Positions 33,356-43,561 of a stretch of 64,000 bases of DNA are shown here, in pieces. The notes beneath the pieces were generated by a model. That model had not been told where the DNA came from. It ran no database searches and saw nothing but the letters and a program-made list of their open reading frames with translations. This stretch comes from Pseudomonas pergaminensis. Lineage in GTDB: Bacteria > Pseudomonadota > Gammaproteobacteria > Pseudomonadales > Pseudomonadaceae. A program made the translations under genes and the position numbers. The stretch covers positions 4,774,001-4,838,000 of the forward strand of contig NZ_CP078013.2 of assembly GCF_024112395.2 (NCBI RefSeq), in the 5' to 3' direction. The first letter of the stretch is position 1. The number at the start of each line of letters is the position of its first letter.

Positions 33356-34570
33356 CTACTCCGCGCTTGCCGCGCATGAAAACAGCGGCAAGGTCATCAA
33401 TGCACAGGTGCCCCGCCCAACCCGGGAGTGCAACTGCAATTCTCCCTGATGAGCACGCGCCACTGCCTTGACCACGGTCAGGCCCAGGCCGGTGCCGTTG
33501 GTCTTGGTGGTGAAAAAAGGTTCGCCCAGACGCTGCAACACGGCGGGCTCGATACCGCTGCCGCTGTCACTGATGCACAGGCGCAGGTTTTGCTCGCGGT
33601 TGTACAGGTGCACCTTGAGCCGCGCACCGGGACCGCTGGCTTGGGTGGCGTTCTCGATCAGGTTGAGCAGCGAGCCGACGAGGGTGTCACGGTTGCACAG
33701 CAGTTCACCAAGGTGGCTATCGCACTGCCAACGCACGTGCACGTCTTGAATATGAGTGGCGGCCGCCGCCTGCAGCGCCTGCATCAACTCGGCCGGCGTA
33801 ATGCGGTCGGTCAGCGGCAATTCGCCACGGGCAAACACCAGCATGTCGCGCACCTGATGCTCCAACTCGTGCAGGCGCTCCTTGAGCCGCCCGGCAAACT
33901 GCTGGTGGGTGGCGGCAGGCAATTGTTCGTCAGTCAAATGACTGGCGTAGATCAGCGCCGCCGACAGCGGCGTGCGGATCTGATGCGCCAGAGAAGCGAC
34001 CATGCGCCCCAGCGACGACAGACGCTCGTGCCGCGCCAACTGGTCTTGCAGGTGACGGGTTTCAGTCAGGTCATTGAGCAACACCAACTGGCCCGGCTCT
34101 GCGTCCAGGGAACGGGTGGCGATGGACAAACGGCGGCCGTCTTTCAGGGAAATTTCGTGACCGTCGTCTTCACGCGGCGCAAAGCAGCGGGTGATGACAT
34201 GCCGCCACAGTTCGCCTTCCAGCGGCAGGCCCAGCATGTCGCAGGCCGCCGGGTTGGCTTCGCGCACGCGGCCTTCTTCGTCGATGACAATCACGCCACC
34301 GGGCAGCAGCGACAGCAGGTTTTGCAGACGGTTGGCCAGGCGTTCCTTCTCGGCCAACTCTTCCATGCGCTGGGCACTGACCACGGCCAACTCGCCTTTA
34401 AGCTCGGACACACGGGCTTCGAGCAGGCTGTAGGAGTCGGTCAATTGACTGGACATCTGGTTGAACAGCGAAAAAGCCTGTTCCAGGCCTTGGCGGCTTT
34501 GCTGTTCTACAGAGGGAACCAGCCCTGCAATGGCAGGACTGGAAGCGTGTTGGGCGGCGTGGGGCATCAT
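33356..34570 (-). CDS. fleS: FleS, flagellar two-component sensor kinase
   Basis: A 404-residue cytosolic kinase with no membrane segment. It has an N-terminal coiled-coil, a PAS domain (~85-175), a HisKA domain with phospho-acceptor His196 (ASLAHQIRTPLSAA), and a HATPase with N, G1 and G2 boxes (NLIENATQ; DSGSGI; GTGLGLTVVK). It phosphorylates FleR. A second ATG directly after the first (34565-34567) is an equally possible start. Confidence 0.94.
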   Translation of the reverse strand: MMPHAAQHASSPAIAGLVPSVEQQSRQGLEQAFSLFNQMSSQLTDSYSLLEARVSELKGELAVVSAQRMEELAEKERLANRLQNLLSLLPGGVIVIDEEGRVREANPAACDMLGLPLEGELWRHVITRCFAPREDDGHEISLKDGRRLSIATRSLDAEPGQLVLLNDLTETRHLQDQLARHERLSSLGRMVASLAHQIRTPLSAALIYASHLTDEQLPAATHQQFAGRLKERLHELEHQVRDMLVFARGELPLTDRITPAELMQALQAAAATHIQDVHVRWQCDSHLGELLCNRDTLVGSLLNLIENATQASGPGARLKVHLYNREQNLRLCISDSGSGIEPAVLQRLGEPFFTTKTNGTGLGLTVVKAVARAHQGELQLHSRVGRGTCALMTLPLFSCAASAE

Positions 34571-34620
34571 GCTCTCTCGCTGGCTGACCGTCAGTTAAAC
34601 GGAACGTTGCGAGGGCTGTA

Positions 34621-34634
34621 GCAATACCCGTGCC
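34621..34634 (-). promoter_or_regulatory. Sigma-54-type promoter for fleSR
   Basis: On the minus strand the site reads CGGCACGGGTATTGCT, with GG and GC ten bases apart, close to the RpoN consensus. It lies about 51 bases upstream of fleS and one base from the T-tract of the fleQ terminator, so the whole 106-base fleQ-fleS gap is regulatory. It fits FleQ-dependent control of fleSR. Confidence 0.8.
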
Positions 34635-34635
34635 G

Positions 34636-34660
34636 AAAAAAAACCACTGAAGTTTCAGTG
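34636..34660 (-). terminator. Rho-independent terminator of fleQ
   Basis: On the minus strand CACTGAA-AC-TTCAGTG forms a hairpin followed by a GG and eight T residues. It comes 16 bases after the fleQ stop and uncouples fleQ from fleSR. Confidence 0.85.
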
Positions 34661-34676
34661 ATTTAAAAAACAGGCG

Positions 34677-36152
<1,476 letters not shown>

Positions 36153-36322
36153 GCAATAGCAACTTCCCTAGTAAAACTTCCTGCCCCGATGTGAGGGCAA
36201 TCGAGACGCCTGTAAGACTTTGTACCTTACTAGACGTCTGAAATCTGAAAACAGCACTAGTTAAGTCAAAAATGCTGGCACAGTCAAATATATGACGCGC
36301 CGTTCGGACTAACTGAGCCCAT

Positions 36323-36619
36323 TCAGCCGAACAGATGGTAAACCTTTGACGCGTTTTTAGCTTGGTTGATCTGCGACATCTCTTCGAAAATCGCCTGGCG
36401 CTCGCCAGTCGTCACCTCAAGCAATTGCTGGTACACCGCCAGCAGGCTTTCAAGCTTTTCGCGCAACGCATCCTCATCGACCGGCGCTTCACTGAGCACC
36501 TCGTCGATGACATGACGACAGCCCAGGTCCAGTTCGCCAATGGCGTCCCAGTTACGGTCCGCCAGCGCGCCGATCAGCGCCTCACGGGTTTCATCAATGC
36601 GTTGCAATGCTTGGCTCAT
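36323..36619 (-). CDS. fliT: FliT-like flagellar chaperone
   Basis: A 98-residue helical protein (MSQALQRIDETREALIGALADRNWDAIGELDL) directly after fliS, matching the FliT-type or FleP position in pseudomonads. It probably chaperones FliD. I took ATG 36617-36619 with GAGGAACA ahead; the longer ORF overlaps the end of fliS. Similarity to enteric FliT is structural rather than obvious, so the name rests partly on position. Confidence 0.72.
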   Translation of the reverse strand: MSQALQRIDETREALIGALADRNWDAIGELDLGCRHVIDEVLSEAPVDEDALREKLESLLAVYQQLLEVTTGERQAIFEEMSQINQAKNASKVYHLFG

Positions 36620-36644
36620 GACGTGTTCCTCAAGGCCGATGGCC

Positions 36645-37049
36645 TTATTGTGCGGCGGTCTGTGGCGCGCCGATGGCATCCCAGCCTTCTTTCACGGTGA
36701 TCAGCAAACGCGCGACTTCGTCGATCATGTCGGCGTCGTTGTGCAAATTGGCTTCCATCAAACGGTTGGTCATGTACGCGTACAGACTTTCCAGTTGCTG
36801 GACATAGGCTGGGTTTTCGCTTTTTTCGGCATCCAGTCCGTCGCGCAAGCCAATAATAATGTCCACAGCTTTGCCAAGCATCAGGCCCTTCTGCGCAACA
36901 TCTCCACGAGCCAATGCACCTTTAGCCTGCGCCATGCGGTCAAGGCCGCCTTCCATCAGCATTTGCACCAGGCGATGCGGACTAGCCTCAGAGATCTGGG
37001 CATGGGAATTGACCTTCTGGTATTGGCGAAGGGCTCTCATGGGATTCAT
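36645..37049 (-). CDS. fliS: FliS, flagellin export chaperone
   Basis: A 134-residue four-helix FliS (MNPMRALRQYQKVNSHAQI; LVQMLMEGGLDRMAQAKGAL; YAYMTNRLMEANLHND). It binds the flagellin C-terminus and prevents premature polymerisation. There is only one fliS; I see no second fliS-like copy next to it. The 113-base gap to fliD holds no clear promoter. Confidence 0.94.
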   Translation of the reverse strand: MNPMRALRQYQKVNSHAQISEASPHRLVQMLMEGGLDRMAQAKGALARGDVAQKGLMLGKAVDIIIGLRDGLDAEKSENPAYVQQLESLYAYMTNRLMEANLHNDADMIDEVARLLITVKEGWDAIGAPQTAAQ

Positions 37050-37162
37050 GTATCTACCTCGTGACAGGCATATCGAAAAAGTTTTCTGTTACCAATATGT
37101 CGTCCGGAGCATAAAAAGCTTTAGGTGGCTCTCTAAGCGATGCTAATGACTCCGGAGCAATA

Positions 37163-38554
37163 TCAATTGTTCTTCTGGTTGTTCAAAGCGTTGAGCGTCC
37201 CAAGGATGTTGTTACTTTGCTGGCGAATTTGCGCAACCAGGGTGTCCATGGCGTTGTACTTGTCTTGCAAACTCTTTTGCAAAGCAGTCATCCGCTCATC
37301 CAAAGCCGACTGCTGGGTCACCAAGTCTTTCAGACTGTCGGACAAGCTCGTCGAACGAGTAGCAAGAATACCCGTTGCAGGCTTGGCGTAATCATCGGTT
37401 GCCGTCTTCAGGCGAGCGAGCAGGCCGGTCTTGCCAGTGAAGATACTGTTGATATCGGCTGCGTTATTGACCATGGCAGCGTCCCACTTTTTGTCATCCA
37501 TCACCAACTGGCCAGTGGTCGAGTTGGTACTGATGCCAAATTGAGCCAGGGATTTCAACGCCCCAGTCCCTCCCAGCGAATTGAATTCATTGCGCAGCGC
37601 TGTCTGCAGGGTACGCATCGTCGAATCGCCGGTGAGTGTTGACGCCGTGGTTGTGCCATCCGGGTTTTTCGTAACTTTAGTCTCTGCCGTCATCGCCGTC
37701 AGCAAGGCATTGTAGGTGTCGACAAACCCTTTGACCCCAGACTTGAGTGTCGCAGTGTTAGTACTCACCGTGATCAGCGTAGCAATAGGTTTGCTTGTAT
37801 CACCGGTTGTCGGGAACGGAGACGGCGAGAGCAATTTGATGCTTACACCACTTAACGCATCGGAGATGTCGTTGGTCTTGGACGTCGCTGGAATACCGTC
37901 GATGCTGTATTTGGCGTCTTTTGGCGTATCAACCACCGTGGAGCCGACGTCCAGGCCGGAATTACCGGACAATGTCAGGTCCGACCCAACCCCCATGGTG
38001 GTGGACGTCAAGATCAGACGCGAGCCACTGGAGTCAGTCAGGACGTTGGCACTCAAGCCTGCCGTCGCGAATTGAGTGTTGATGGAATCACGCACTTGTT
38101 GCAGGGTCGCTCCTGGCGGCACACTCACATCGAACTTCTTGCCCGACTGCGTGATCGTCAGCGTTGTCGCCTGATCACTTGCATTGACGACCGATTGAGG
38201 GCCCGCTGCAAACGTCTTGCTTGACAACTTGGAAGCCACTGCCAGGTTATCGACTACCAGCCTGAAACTACCGTTGGAGGCAGTATTACTCGCCTTCATG
38301 GTGGCGACCTTTTCATCCGAAGATGAGCCGGTAAGACCAGTAAAGCTGGCACTATTGGTCATTGTGTCTAGAGCGCCGCGGAAAGCATCCAGAGCAGCCT
38401 GAATTTTGCCGATCGAAGACAGCGTGGTGGTCGCTTTCTGCGTTTGGGTATTGATCTGAGTCTGCTTGGGTGCTCTCTCGGAGTCCACCAAGGACTTCAC
38501 AATCGCTTGCGTATCGATATTCGAACCAATACCGCTAACCGTTGAACCCGCCAT
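37163..38554 (-). CDS. fliD: FliD, flagellar filament cap protein
   Basis: A 463-residue cap protein. It has the conserved N-terminal D0 (MAGSTVSGIGSNIDTQAIVKSL), a Thr/Ser-rich variable middle and a C-terminal coiled-coil D0 (MTALQKSLQDKYNAMDTLVAQ). It assembles at the filament tip and promotes flagellin folding. Two adjacent ATGs exist; the second is better spaced from AGGAG. In Pseudomonas, FliD also contributes to mucin or surface adhesion. Confidence 0.95.
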   Translation of the reverse strand: MAGSTVSGIGSNIDTQAIVKSLVDSERAPKQTQINTQTQKATTTLSSIGKIQAALDAFRGALDTMTNSASFTGLTGSSSDEKVATMKASNTASNGSFRLVVDNLAVASKLSSKTFAAGPQSVVNASDQATTLTITQSGKKFDVSVPPGATLQQVRDSINTQFATAGLSANVLTDSSGSRLILTSTTMGVGSDLTLSGNSGLDVGSTVVDTPKDAKYSIDGIPATSKTNDISDALSGVSIKLLSPSPFPTTGDTSKPIATLITVSTNTATLKSGVKGFVDTYNALLTAMTAETKVTKNPDGTTTASTLTGDSTMRTLQTALRNEFNSLGGTGALKSLAQFGISTNSTTGQLVMDDKKWDAAMVNNAADINSIFTGKTGLLARLKTATDDYAKPATGILATRSTSLSDSLKDLVTQQSALDERMTALQKSLQDKYNAMDTLVAQIRQQSNNILGTLNALNNQKNN

Positions 38555-38634
38555 CATCTTTCTCCTAATCGGTGGCTGCCGTTTTCTTGACTAACAACAC
38601 TTCAAGCCTCGACAGCAACAAGTTTCATGCCAGC

Positions 38635-38994
38635 TCAGGCTTTGTCATCAAACAACACATGGCTTGCACTGGACAAGCTCTGAGCCAGTTTCAATGCTGT
38701 TTCCGAGGGTATCTGGCGGATCACTTCACCGCTTTCAGTGGCAATGACCTTGACCACAACCCGATGGGTGGAATCATCAATGGTAAAATCCAGTTTACGC
38801 TGGGCCGCTTGTACGAATTCGCGTATGTCGGTCACCGCTTTTTCCAGATCGGCTCGCTCAGGCTCGCCTCCAGATGGTGCTACCGCCCCTACTTTTGCCT
38901 TCTCTTTGTCAGCCGCAATGACATGTGCCACTGCACTCTGAGGTGCAACCGGTGGATAAGACTGGTTCAACTTCACACTCATGTCCATGTCCAA
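38635..38994 (-). CDS. flaG: FlaG, filament-length-associated protein
   Basis: A 119-residue FlaG family protein. The N-terminal half is disordered and the C-terminal domain conserved (LDFTIDDSTHRVVVKVIATESGEVIRQIPSE). It lies between fliC and fliD. FlaG limits filament length in P. fluorescens. GAGGAG stands seven bases before the first of three in-frame ATGs. Confidence 0.92.
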   Translation of the reverse strand: MDMDMSVKLNQSYPPVAPQSAVAHVIAADKEKAKVGAVAPSGGEPERADLEKAVTDIREFVQAAQRKLDFTIDDSTHRVVVKVIATESGEVIRQIPSETALKLAQSLSSASHVLFDDKA

Positions 38995-39018
38995 TCTCCT
39001 CTACAACTGAAAAGACGA

Positions 39019-39040
39019 AAGGGCACGTAAACGCGCCCTT
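39019..39040 (-). terminator. Hairpin terminator after fliC
   Basis: On the minus strand AAGGGCGCG-TTTA-CGTGCCCTT forms a 9-bp stem 23 bases after the fliC stop, followed by TCGTCTTTTC. The T-run is interrupted, so it may only attenuate read-through from the abundant fliC message into flaG-fliD. Confidence 0.65.
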
Positions 39041-39063
39041 CCGTCAGTTACCAAGCGCGCTGA

Positions 39064-40464
39064 TTACTGAAGCAGTTTCAGTACAGCGGATGGCAGTTGG
39101 TTAGCCTGCGACAGGATCGCAGTGGAAGCCGACTGCAGAGTTTGTTGCTTAGTCAGTTCGGCGGTTTCAGCAGCGAAGTCGACGTCCTGAACAGTGGAAC
39201 GTGCAGCGGTGGAGTTCTTCTGAATGTTCTGCAGGTTATCTACAGTAGTGGTCAGACGGTTCTGGGTAGCACCCAGACCGGAACGCACGCCGTCGATGGT
39301 GCCGATGGCTTTGTCGATAACAGCCAGGGCATTCTGAGCGTTGGTAGAGCTGGTGACGTCAGTCTGAGCAACGCTGGTTTTGGTCGATGCGGTAACGGCA
39401 CCGAACACACCGGCGGCGCTTGTGCCGGTCAGCGAATAGCCGCTGGCCGAATCCAGGTTGACAGCACCAGTAGCGATCACGGCGTTGGCAACCGCCACGT
39501 CGGCACCGAACTTGCCCGAACCATCTTTGGTAGCGACAGTCACCGAAGCACCAGCAGTCACAGCGCTGAACGCGATGTTCTCACCCGAGTCGGATTTTAC
39601 AGTCAGTACATCTTTGGACTGATCGTAGCTAACGCTGATGCCAAGCTTGGCAGCGTTGGACTTCAGTTGGTCAGCCAGGTTGGCGTTGCTGGTAACACCG
39701 ATGAAGTCGACCTTCTGGCCACCCACATCCATGGTGAAAGTAGCAGGAGCAGCAGTAGCGGCAGTCTTGTCGACCTTGAACTGAGCTTCAGTGCTGGCAG
39801 TAGCGGTCAGGCCACCGATCGCGCCGTTCATGCCTTTGGCGATGTCTTTAGCCGAAGCGTTGGCAGCAACGTCAACGTCTGCGGTTTGACCGTTACCGGT
39901 CACGGTGATTTTGCCAGCTACAGCCAGGATGGTGCCGGACTTGATTTGCTGCGAACCGATGTTGTTCGCTGCAACGTTGTCCAGGCTCAGGTTGATGGTT
40001 TCGTTAGCGTTGGCGCCAACCTGAATAGCTTTGGTACCGTACGAACCGTCCAGCAGCTTCTGGCCACCGAAAGTAGTGGTCTGGGCGATACGGGTCAGTT
40101 CCGAAGTCAGGGCCTGGTATTCGTCGTTGTTCGACTTACGGTCGTCAGGGCTCAGGGAGCCGGTTGCCGAGGACAGAGCCAGGGTACGCATTTTTTGCAG
40201 AATGTCGGTCGAAGCCTGCATTGCGCCTTCAGCGGTCTGCGCGATGGAGATACCATCGTTGGCGTTTTTAACTGCTTGACCCAGACCGTTGATTTGGCTG
40301 GTCAGGCGGTTGGAGATCTGCAGGCCGGCAGCATCATCTTTGGCGCTGTTGATACGCAGACCGGAAGACAGGCGCTGCATGGAAGTGGCCAGGGAGCCGC
40401 CAGCTTTGTTCAGGTTGCCCTGAGTAGTGATCGAAGCAATGTTGGTGTTTACTGTTAAAGCCAT
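39064..40464 (-). CDS. fliC: FliC, flagellin
   Basis: A 466-residue flagellin. The N-terminal D0/D1 ([15 protein letters not shown]) includes the flg22-equivalent stretch around residues 30-51 ([20 protein letters not shown]). The variable Ala/Thr/Val-rich D2/D3 middle spans ~180-380, and the C-terminal D1/D0 ends [15 protein letters not shown] placed the start at ATG 40462-40464, with GAGGA eight bases ahead; the 52-codon upstream extension runs through the promoter. It is transcribed from a sigma-28-like promoter. Confidence 0.97.
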   Translation of the reverse strand: MALTVNTNIASITTQGNLNKAGGSLATSMQRLSSGLRINSAKDDAAGLQISNRLTSQINGLGQAVKNANDGISIAQTAEGAMQASTDILQKMRTLALSSATGSLSPDDRKSNNDEYQALTSELTRIAQTTTFGGQKLLDGSYGTKAIQVGANANETINLSLDNVAANNIGSQQIKSGTILAVAGKITVTGNGQTADVDVAANASAKDIAKGMNGAIGGLTATASTEAQFKVDKTAATAAPATFTMDVGGQKVDFIGVTSNANLADQLKSNAAKLGISVSYDQSKDVLTVKSDSGENIAFSAVTAGASVTVATKDGSGKFGADVAVANAVIATGAVNLDSASGYSLTGTSAAGVFGAVTASTKTSVAQTDVTSSTNAQNALAVIDKAIGTIDGVRSGLGATQNRLTTTVDNLQNIQKNSTAARSTVQDVDFAAETAELTKQQTLQSASTAILSQANQLPSAVLKLLQ

Positions 40465-40543
40465 GACGAAATCCTCGTTGGATGGATACTGCGGCTTCCG
40501 GCCCTGGCAACCGCCGGGTGTGGCCTGAGAACCTACGTAATAG

Positions 40544-40572
40544 TTATCGTCGTGGTAGCCGGTTGCTTGAGG
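40544..40572 (-). promoter_or_regulatory. Sigma-28 (FliA)-type promoter of fliC
   Basis: On the minus strand CCTCAAG is followed after about 15 bases by GACGATAA, close to the Pseudomonas sigma-28 pattern (TCAAG, 15-16 bases, CGATAA). It lies about 80 bases upstream of the fliC ATG, and an A-rich tract directly upstream could act as an UP-like element. Confidence 0.7.
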
Positions 40573-40671
40573 ATTTTTTTTGTTTTTTTTGCTGGCGTCG
40601 TGCCACCCCTTGCAATTCAAGGGTTTACGCGAGCTCCAAAGCCCGATTTCATTGGGTTTTTTGGCGCCAAA

Positions 40672-40710
40672 TAAAAAACGCCGATGATCTTTCGATCATC
40701 GGCGTTTTTT
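40672..40710. terminator. Bidirectional terminator between ketoacyl synthase and fliC
   Basis: AAAAAACGCCGATGAT, a short CTTTCG-type loop and ATCATCGGCGTTTTTT form a 16-bp symmetrical hairpin with T-runs on both strands. It ends the transcript of the FabH-like gene 18 bases past its stop and insulates fliC. Confidence 0.9.
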
Positions 40711-40728
40711 GTGGACGCTATCAAGGCA

Positions 40729-41658
40729 TCAAGGGCGATAGAGAATTGCCGAGCCCCACGACAGGCCCACACCAAAACCGCTGATAGCCACCCGCTTCCA
40801 GGTGGCGTCCATCACGTGCTTTTCCAGCAGCAACGGAATGCTCGACGACACGGTGTTGCCGGTCTCGACCATGTCCTTGATGAACTTGTCCACCGGCGCA
40901 TCTTCAAAACGACGCGCCACGGCATCGACAATCGCCGCACTGCCCTGGTGAATGCAGAAGGCATCGATCTCGTCCGCCTTGAGCTGCGACTCATCGAGCA
41001 ACTCGTGCAAGTGCGCCGGCACCTTGAGCAAGGCGAAGTTGAAGACCTGGCGACCGTTCATGAAGAACACGCCGTCGCTGACCTTCAGGTGCGGCGCACC
41101 GGAACCGTCGGTGCCAAATTTGGATTTGCCCAGCAACCAAGACGCGTCTTCGCCCATCCAGGTGGCGGTGGCGGCATCGCCGAACAGCATGGTGGTGTTG
41201 CGATCTTCCGGGTCGACGATCTTCGAATACGGGTCGGCAGTGATCAGCAGGCCGTTTTTCAGGCCGGCAGCTTCCATGAAGCCCTTCATTGCGTAGATCC
41301 CGTAGACGTAGCCGGAGCAGCCCAGGGAAATATCAAAGGCCGCGACGTGGGTCGGCAAGCCGAGCTTGTCCTGGACGATGGCGGCCGTGTGCGGCAGCCC
41401 TTCTTCATCACCGTTCTGGGTGACGACGATCAGCGCATCGATGGACTCGCGCTTCAAATCCGGGTTATTGGCAAACAAAGCGTTGACCGCCTCGACACAC
41501 AGATCGGAGGTTTCCTGCGCGGCATCCTTGCGCGGCAGGAACGCCGAGCCGATCTTGCCAATGATGAATTCTTCATCCTTGGCGAATTTGGCACCCTGGG
41601 CGTAGTTATCGATCCCGTCTGCCGGCACGTAACTGGCGATGCTTTTTATGCCAATCAT
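40729..41658 (-). CDS. FabH-like 3-oxoacyl-ACP synthase III in the flagellin modification position
   Basis: A 309-residue KAS III-type protein with the Cys-His-Asn triad: Cys114 (DISLGCSGYVYG), His237 (FCIHQG) and Asn268 (VETGNTVSSSIP). KAS III enzymes condense acyl-CoA with malonyl-ACP. In P. syringae a KAS III-like gene (orf3) sits with glycosyltransferase genes fgt1/fgt2 between flgL and fliC in the flagellin glycosylation island. Here it stands alone in that slot. A role in acylating or building a flagellin sugar is inferred from position. Housekeeping FabH is an alternative but less likely. Confidence 0.85.
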   Translation of the reverse strand: MIGIKSIASYVPADGIDNYAQGAKFAKDEEFIIGKIGSAFLPRKDAAQETSDLCVEAVNALFANNPDLKRESIDALIVVTQNGDEEGLPHTAAIVQDKLGLPTHVAAFDISLGCSGYVYGIYAMKGFMEAAGLKNGLLITADPYSKIVDPEDRNTTMLFGDAATATWMGEDASWLLGKSKFGTDGSGAPHLKVSDGVFFMNGRQVFNFALLKVPAHLHELLDESQLKADEIDAFCIHQGSAAIVDAVARRFEDAPVDKFIKDMVETGNTVSSSIPLLLEKHVMDATWKRVAISGFGVGLSWGSAILYRP

Positions 41659-41889
41659 TGTGGCTTCCCAATACTAAATAGCTGGAGAACACCCCTGGGC
41701 CACGCCCGGAGTGCTGACAATAAAGGGGATAACCCCATAAAAATCTCGCTGAAAGCCGCCTCGCAAGGACCCTGTGACGACTTATCCTTTTCACACGATA
41801 CAGTGAAGATGCGCTTTATGACTCACAGGTCACTCAATTTTGTGTGCTTTATGCAAAACCTTCAAACAATTAAATCCCAGAAACGACAA

Positions 41890-41917
41890 CGGCCCGCCCT
41901 GTTTCCAGGGCGGGCCG
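41890..41917 (-). terminator. Terminator hairpin after flgL
   Basis: CGGCCCGCCCTG-TTTC-CAGGGCGGGCCG is a perfect 12-bp stem, 16 bases after the flgL stop and followed on the minus strand by TTGTCGTTTCT. It probably ends the flgFGHIJKL transcript. Confidence 0.8.
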
Positions 41918-41933
41918 CTTGATGTAGTGCCAC

Positions 41934-43547
41934 TTACATCTTGTTGAAGAGGCTCAACTGGGCGATTTTCACAAAAGCCAGCTGAGAGGCTTGGAGCATG
42001 GTTTGCTGCAATGCCAGGTTGATCGCTGCTTCGCCCATGTCGATGTTGGCCAGGTCGCTCATGGTGCTCTTGTTGGCCGTGCCAATACTGGTGTTTTCCG
42101 CAGATTGGATATCCAGTGCGTTCATGCGCGCACCGATGGAGCCGCGCACGTTATCCAATTGTGTGCGGGAGTTGGCAAGGTTGCTCAAAGAAGCATCCAG
42201 AGTGTCCTTGAGCTTGACTTGTGCAGCCGGGTTACCGTCCGCCGGCTCTTCCAGGGCCTGGCGCAATTGGCTGAGGGTATCCAAGGCACTCTGTGTTTTT
42301 TTGGTGCTGGCCCCCACAGCGAACTGATCGCCGGCAGACGGCGTTCCTAGAGGAGTGCCGCCACTTATATCAAACGTGATGCCGGCTGCAGTAACGGTGG
42401 TCGCCCCTCCGGTGTCACCGCTGGCAATCGCCTTGCTGTTGGTTGTGTAGGGCTGGGCATACACTTCATAGGCGGTGGAACTGGTGAATTTGATCACCGC
42501 ACCGCTATTAGGGAAAGTGCTGGCATAGTCTGCCTGACTACTGACTCGGGCACCTGTCAACTGGACGGTTGAGAGGTTGCTCGGGGTTCGTGAAACACTG
42601 AAGGTATCCGGCTTGGTCTCCAGGGTAAAGGCACGATCCTTGACCAACGCATCAGATTCCGCACCAGGCGTGACACCTTTGAGGTTCAAGGAGATTTCAA
42701 ACTTCACACCACGCAGCGCAACAGTGGAACTGCCCTCTTTGGTGGAGTCGAATGTGCCGTTGCCGGGAATTTCAGATGTGACATCGTTGCCATCTTTGTC
42801 CGACACCTTGTACTGGGTACTGCTGGTAAAGGTCAGCTTGTAGGGTTGGCCATCAGCAAATTTGCGGGTGTAGTCAGTGCCCGAGGTGACCAACCCAGCG
42901 GACAGCGAAACCTTGTTGTCATTGACCGCTGGCGGAGCCGGCGGGACAGTAGCCGGCTGAATCCACTTGGCTTGCGTACGCCCAGAGTTGACCGCACCTT
43001 CCAGGACATTTTTACCGGTGTCACCTGCAGCGACGTTCAGGGTGTCAGACACTTGCAGGCTCAAGGGCGTTTCGTCGCCTTGATAACTGTAAGTACCATC
43101 GCTGTTACGAGAATACGGCGGTGTCTGAGTCGTTGACCCGGAAAATATATAGTTGCCAGACGAGTCCTTGCTGTTGAGCAGACCTAATACCTGATCCTCG
43201 ATGGCACCGACTTCACTGGCAATGGACTTGCGATCGGCGTCACTGACTGAACCGCCCGCACGGAGCGCCAACTCACTGGCGCGCTGCATGGCGTCGTTGA
43301 TTGCATCAAGCACACTTTGCTCGTTTGTCAGCGAGTTTTTCAAGCTGGTGATGTTGCCATTGAACTGACCCAGCATGTCCTTCTGCTGCTGCAACATCAG
43401 CAGGCGCGCCGCTGCAACCGGATCATCCGCAGCAGTTTGCACGCGTACGCCGGAACTCGCCTGATCCTGAGCCTTAACCACACCGGAGTAGTTCTCCGTG
43501 TACTTGGCGGAGCTGGTTTCAAAATACTGCTGTGTAGAAATACGCAT
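41934..43547 (-). CDS. flgL: FlgL (HAP3), hook-filament junction protein
   Basis: A 537-residue flagellin-like junction protein. The N-terminal D0/D1 (MRISTQQYFETSSAKYTENYS) and C-terminal helices (GEAAINLALQQTMLQASQLAF) are conserved. The Thr/Ser/Gly-rich central domain (about 150-400) makes it roughly 100 residues longer than P. aeruginosa FlgL. It lies 14 bases after flgK and is followed by a strong terminator. Confidence 0.93.
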   Translation of the reverse strand: MRISTQQYFETSSAKYTENYSGVVKAQDQASSGVRVQTAADDPVAAARLLMLQQQKDMLGQFNGNITSLKNSLTNEQSVLDAINDAMQRASELALRAGGSVSDADRKSIASEVGAIEDQVLGLLNSKDSSGNYIFSGSTTQTPPYSRNSDGTYSYQGDETPLSLQVSDTLNVAAGDTGKNVLEGAVNSGRTQAKWIQPATVPPAPPAVNDNKVSLSAGLVTSGTDYTRKFADGQPYKLTFTSSTQYKVSDKDGNDVTSEIPGNGTFDSTKEGSSTVALRGVKFEISLNLKGVTPGAESDALVKDRAFTLETKPDTFSVSRTPSNLSTVQLTGARVSSQADYASTFPNSGAVIKFTSSTAYEVYAQPYTTNSKAIASGDTGGATTVTAAGITFDISGGTPLGTPSAGDQFAVGASTKKTQSALDTLSQLRQALEEPADGNPAAQVKLKDTLDASLSNLANSRTQLDNVRGSIGARMNALDIQSAENTSIGTANKSTMSDLANIDMGEAAINLALQQTMLQASQLAFVKIAQLSLFNKM

Positions 43548-43561
43548 CGTCCCAGACTCCT

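Noticed and set aside
36153..36322. Promoter of fleQ
   Set aside because: The gap is AT-rich and holds a small palindrome (GTAAG...CTTAC), but no -35/-10 pair is convincing enough to report.
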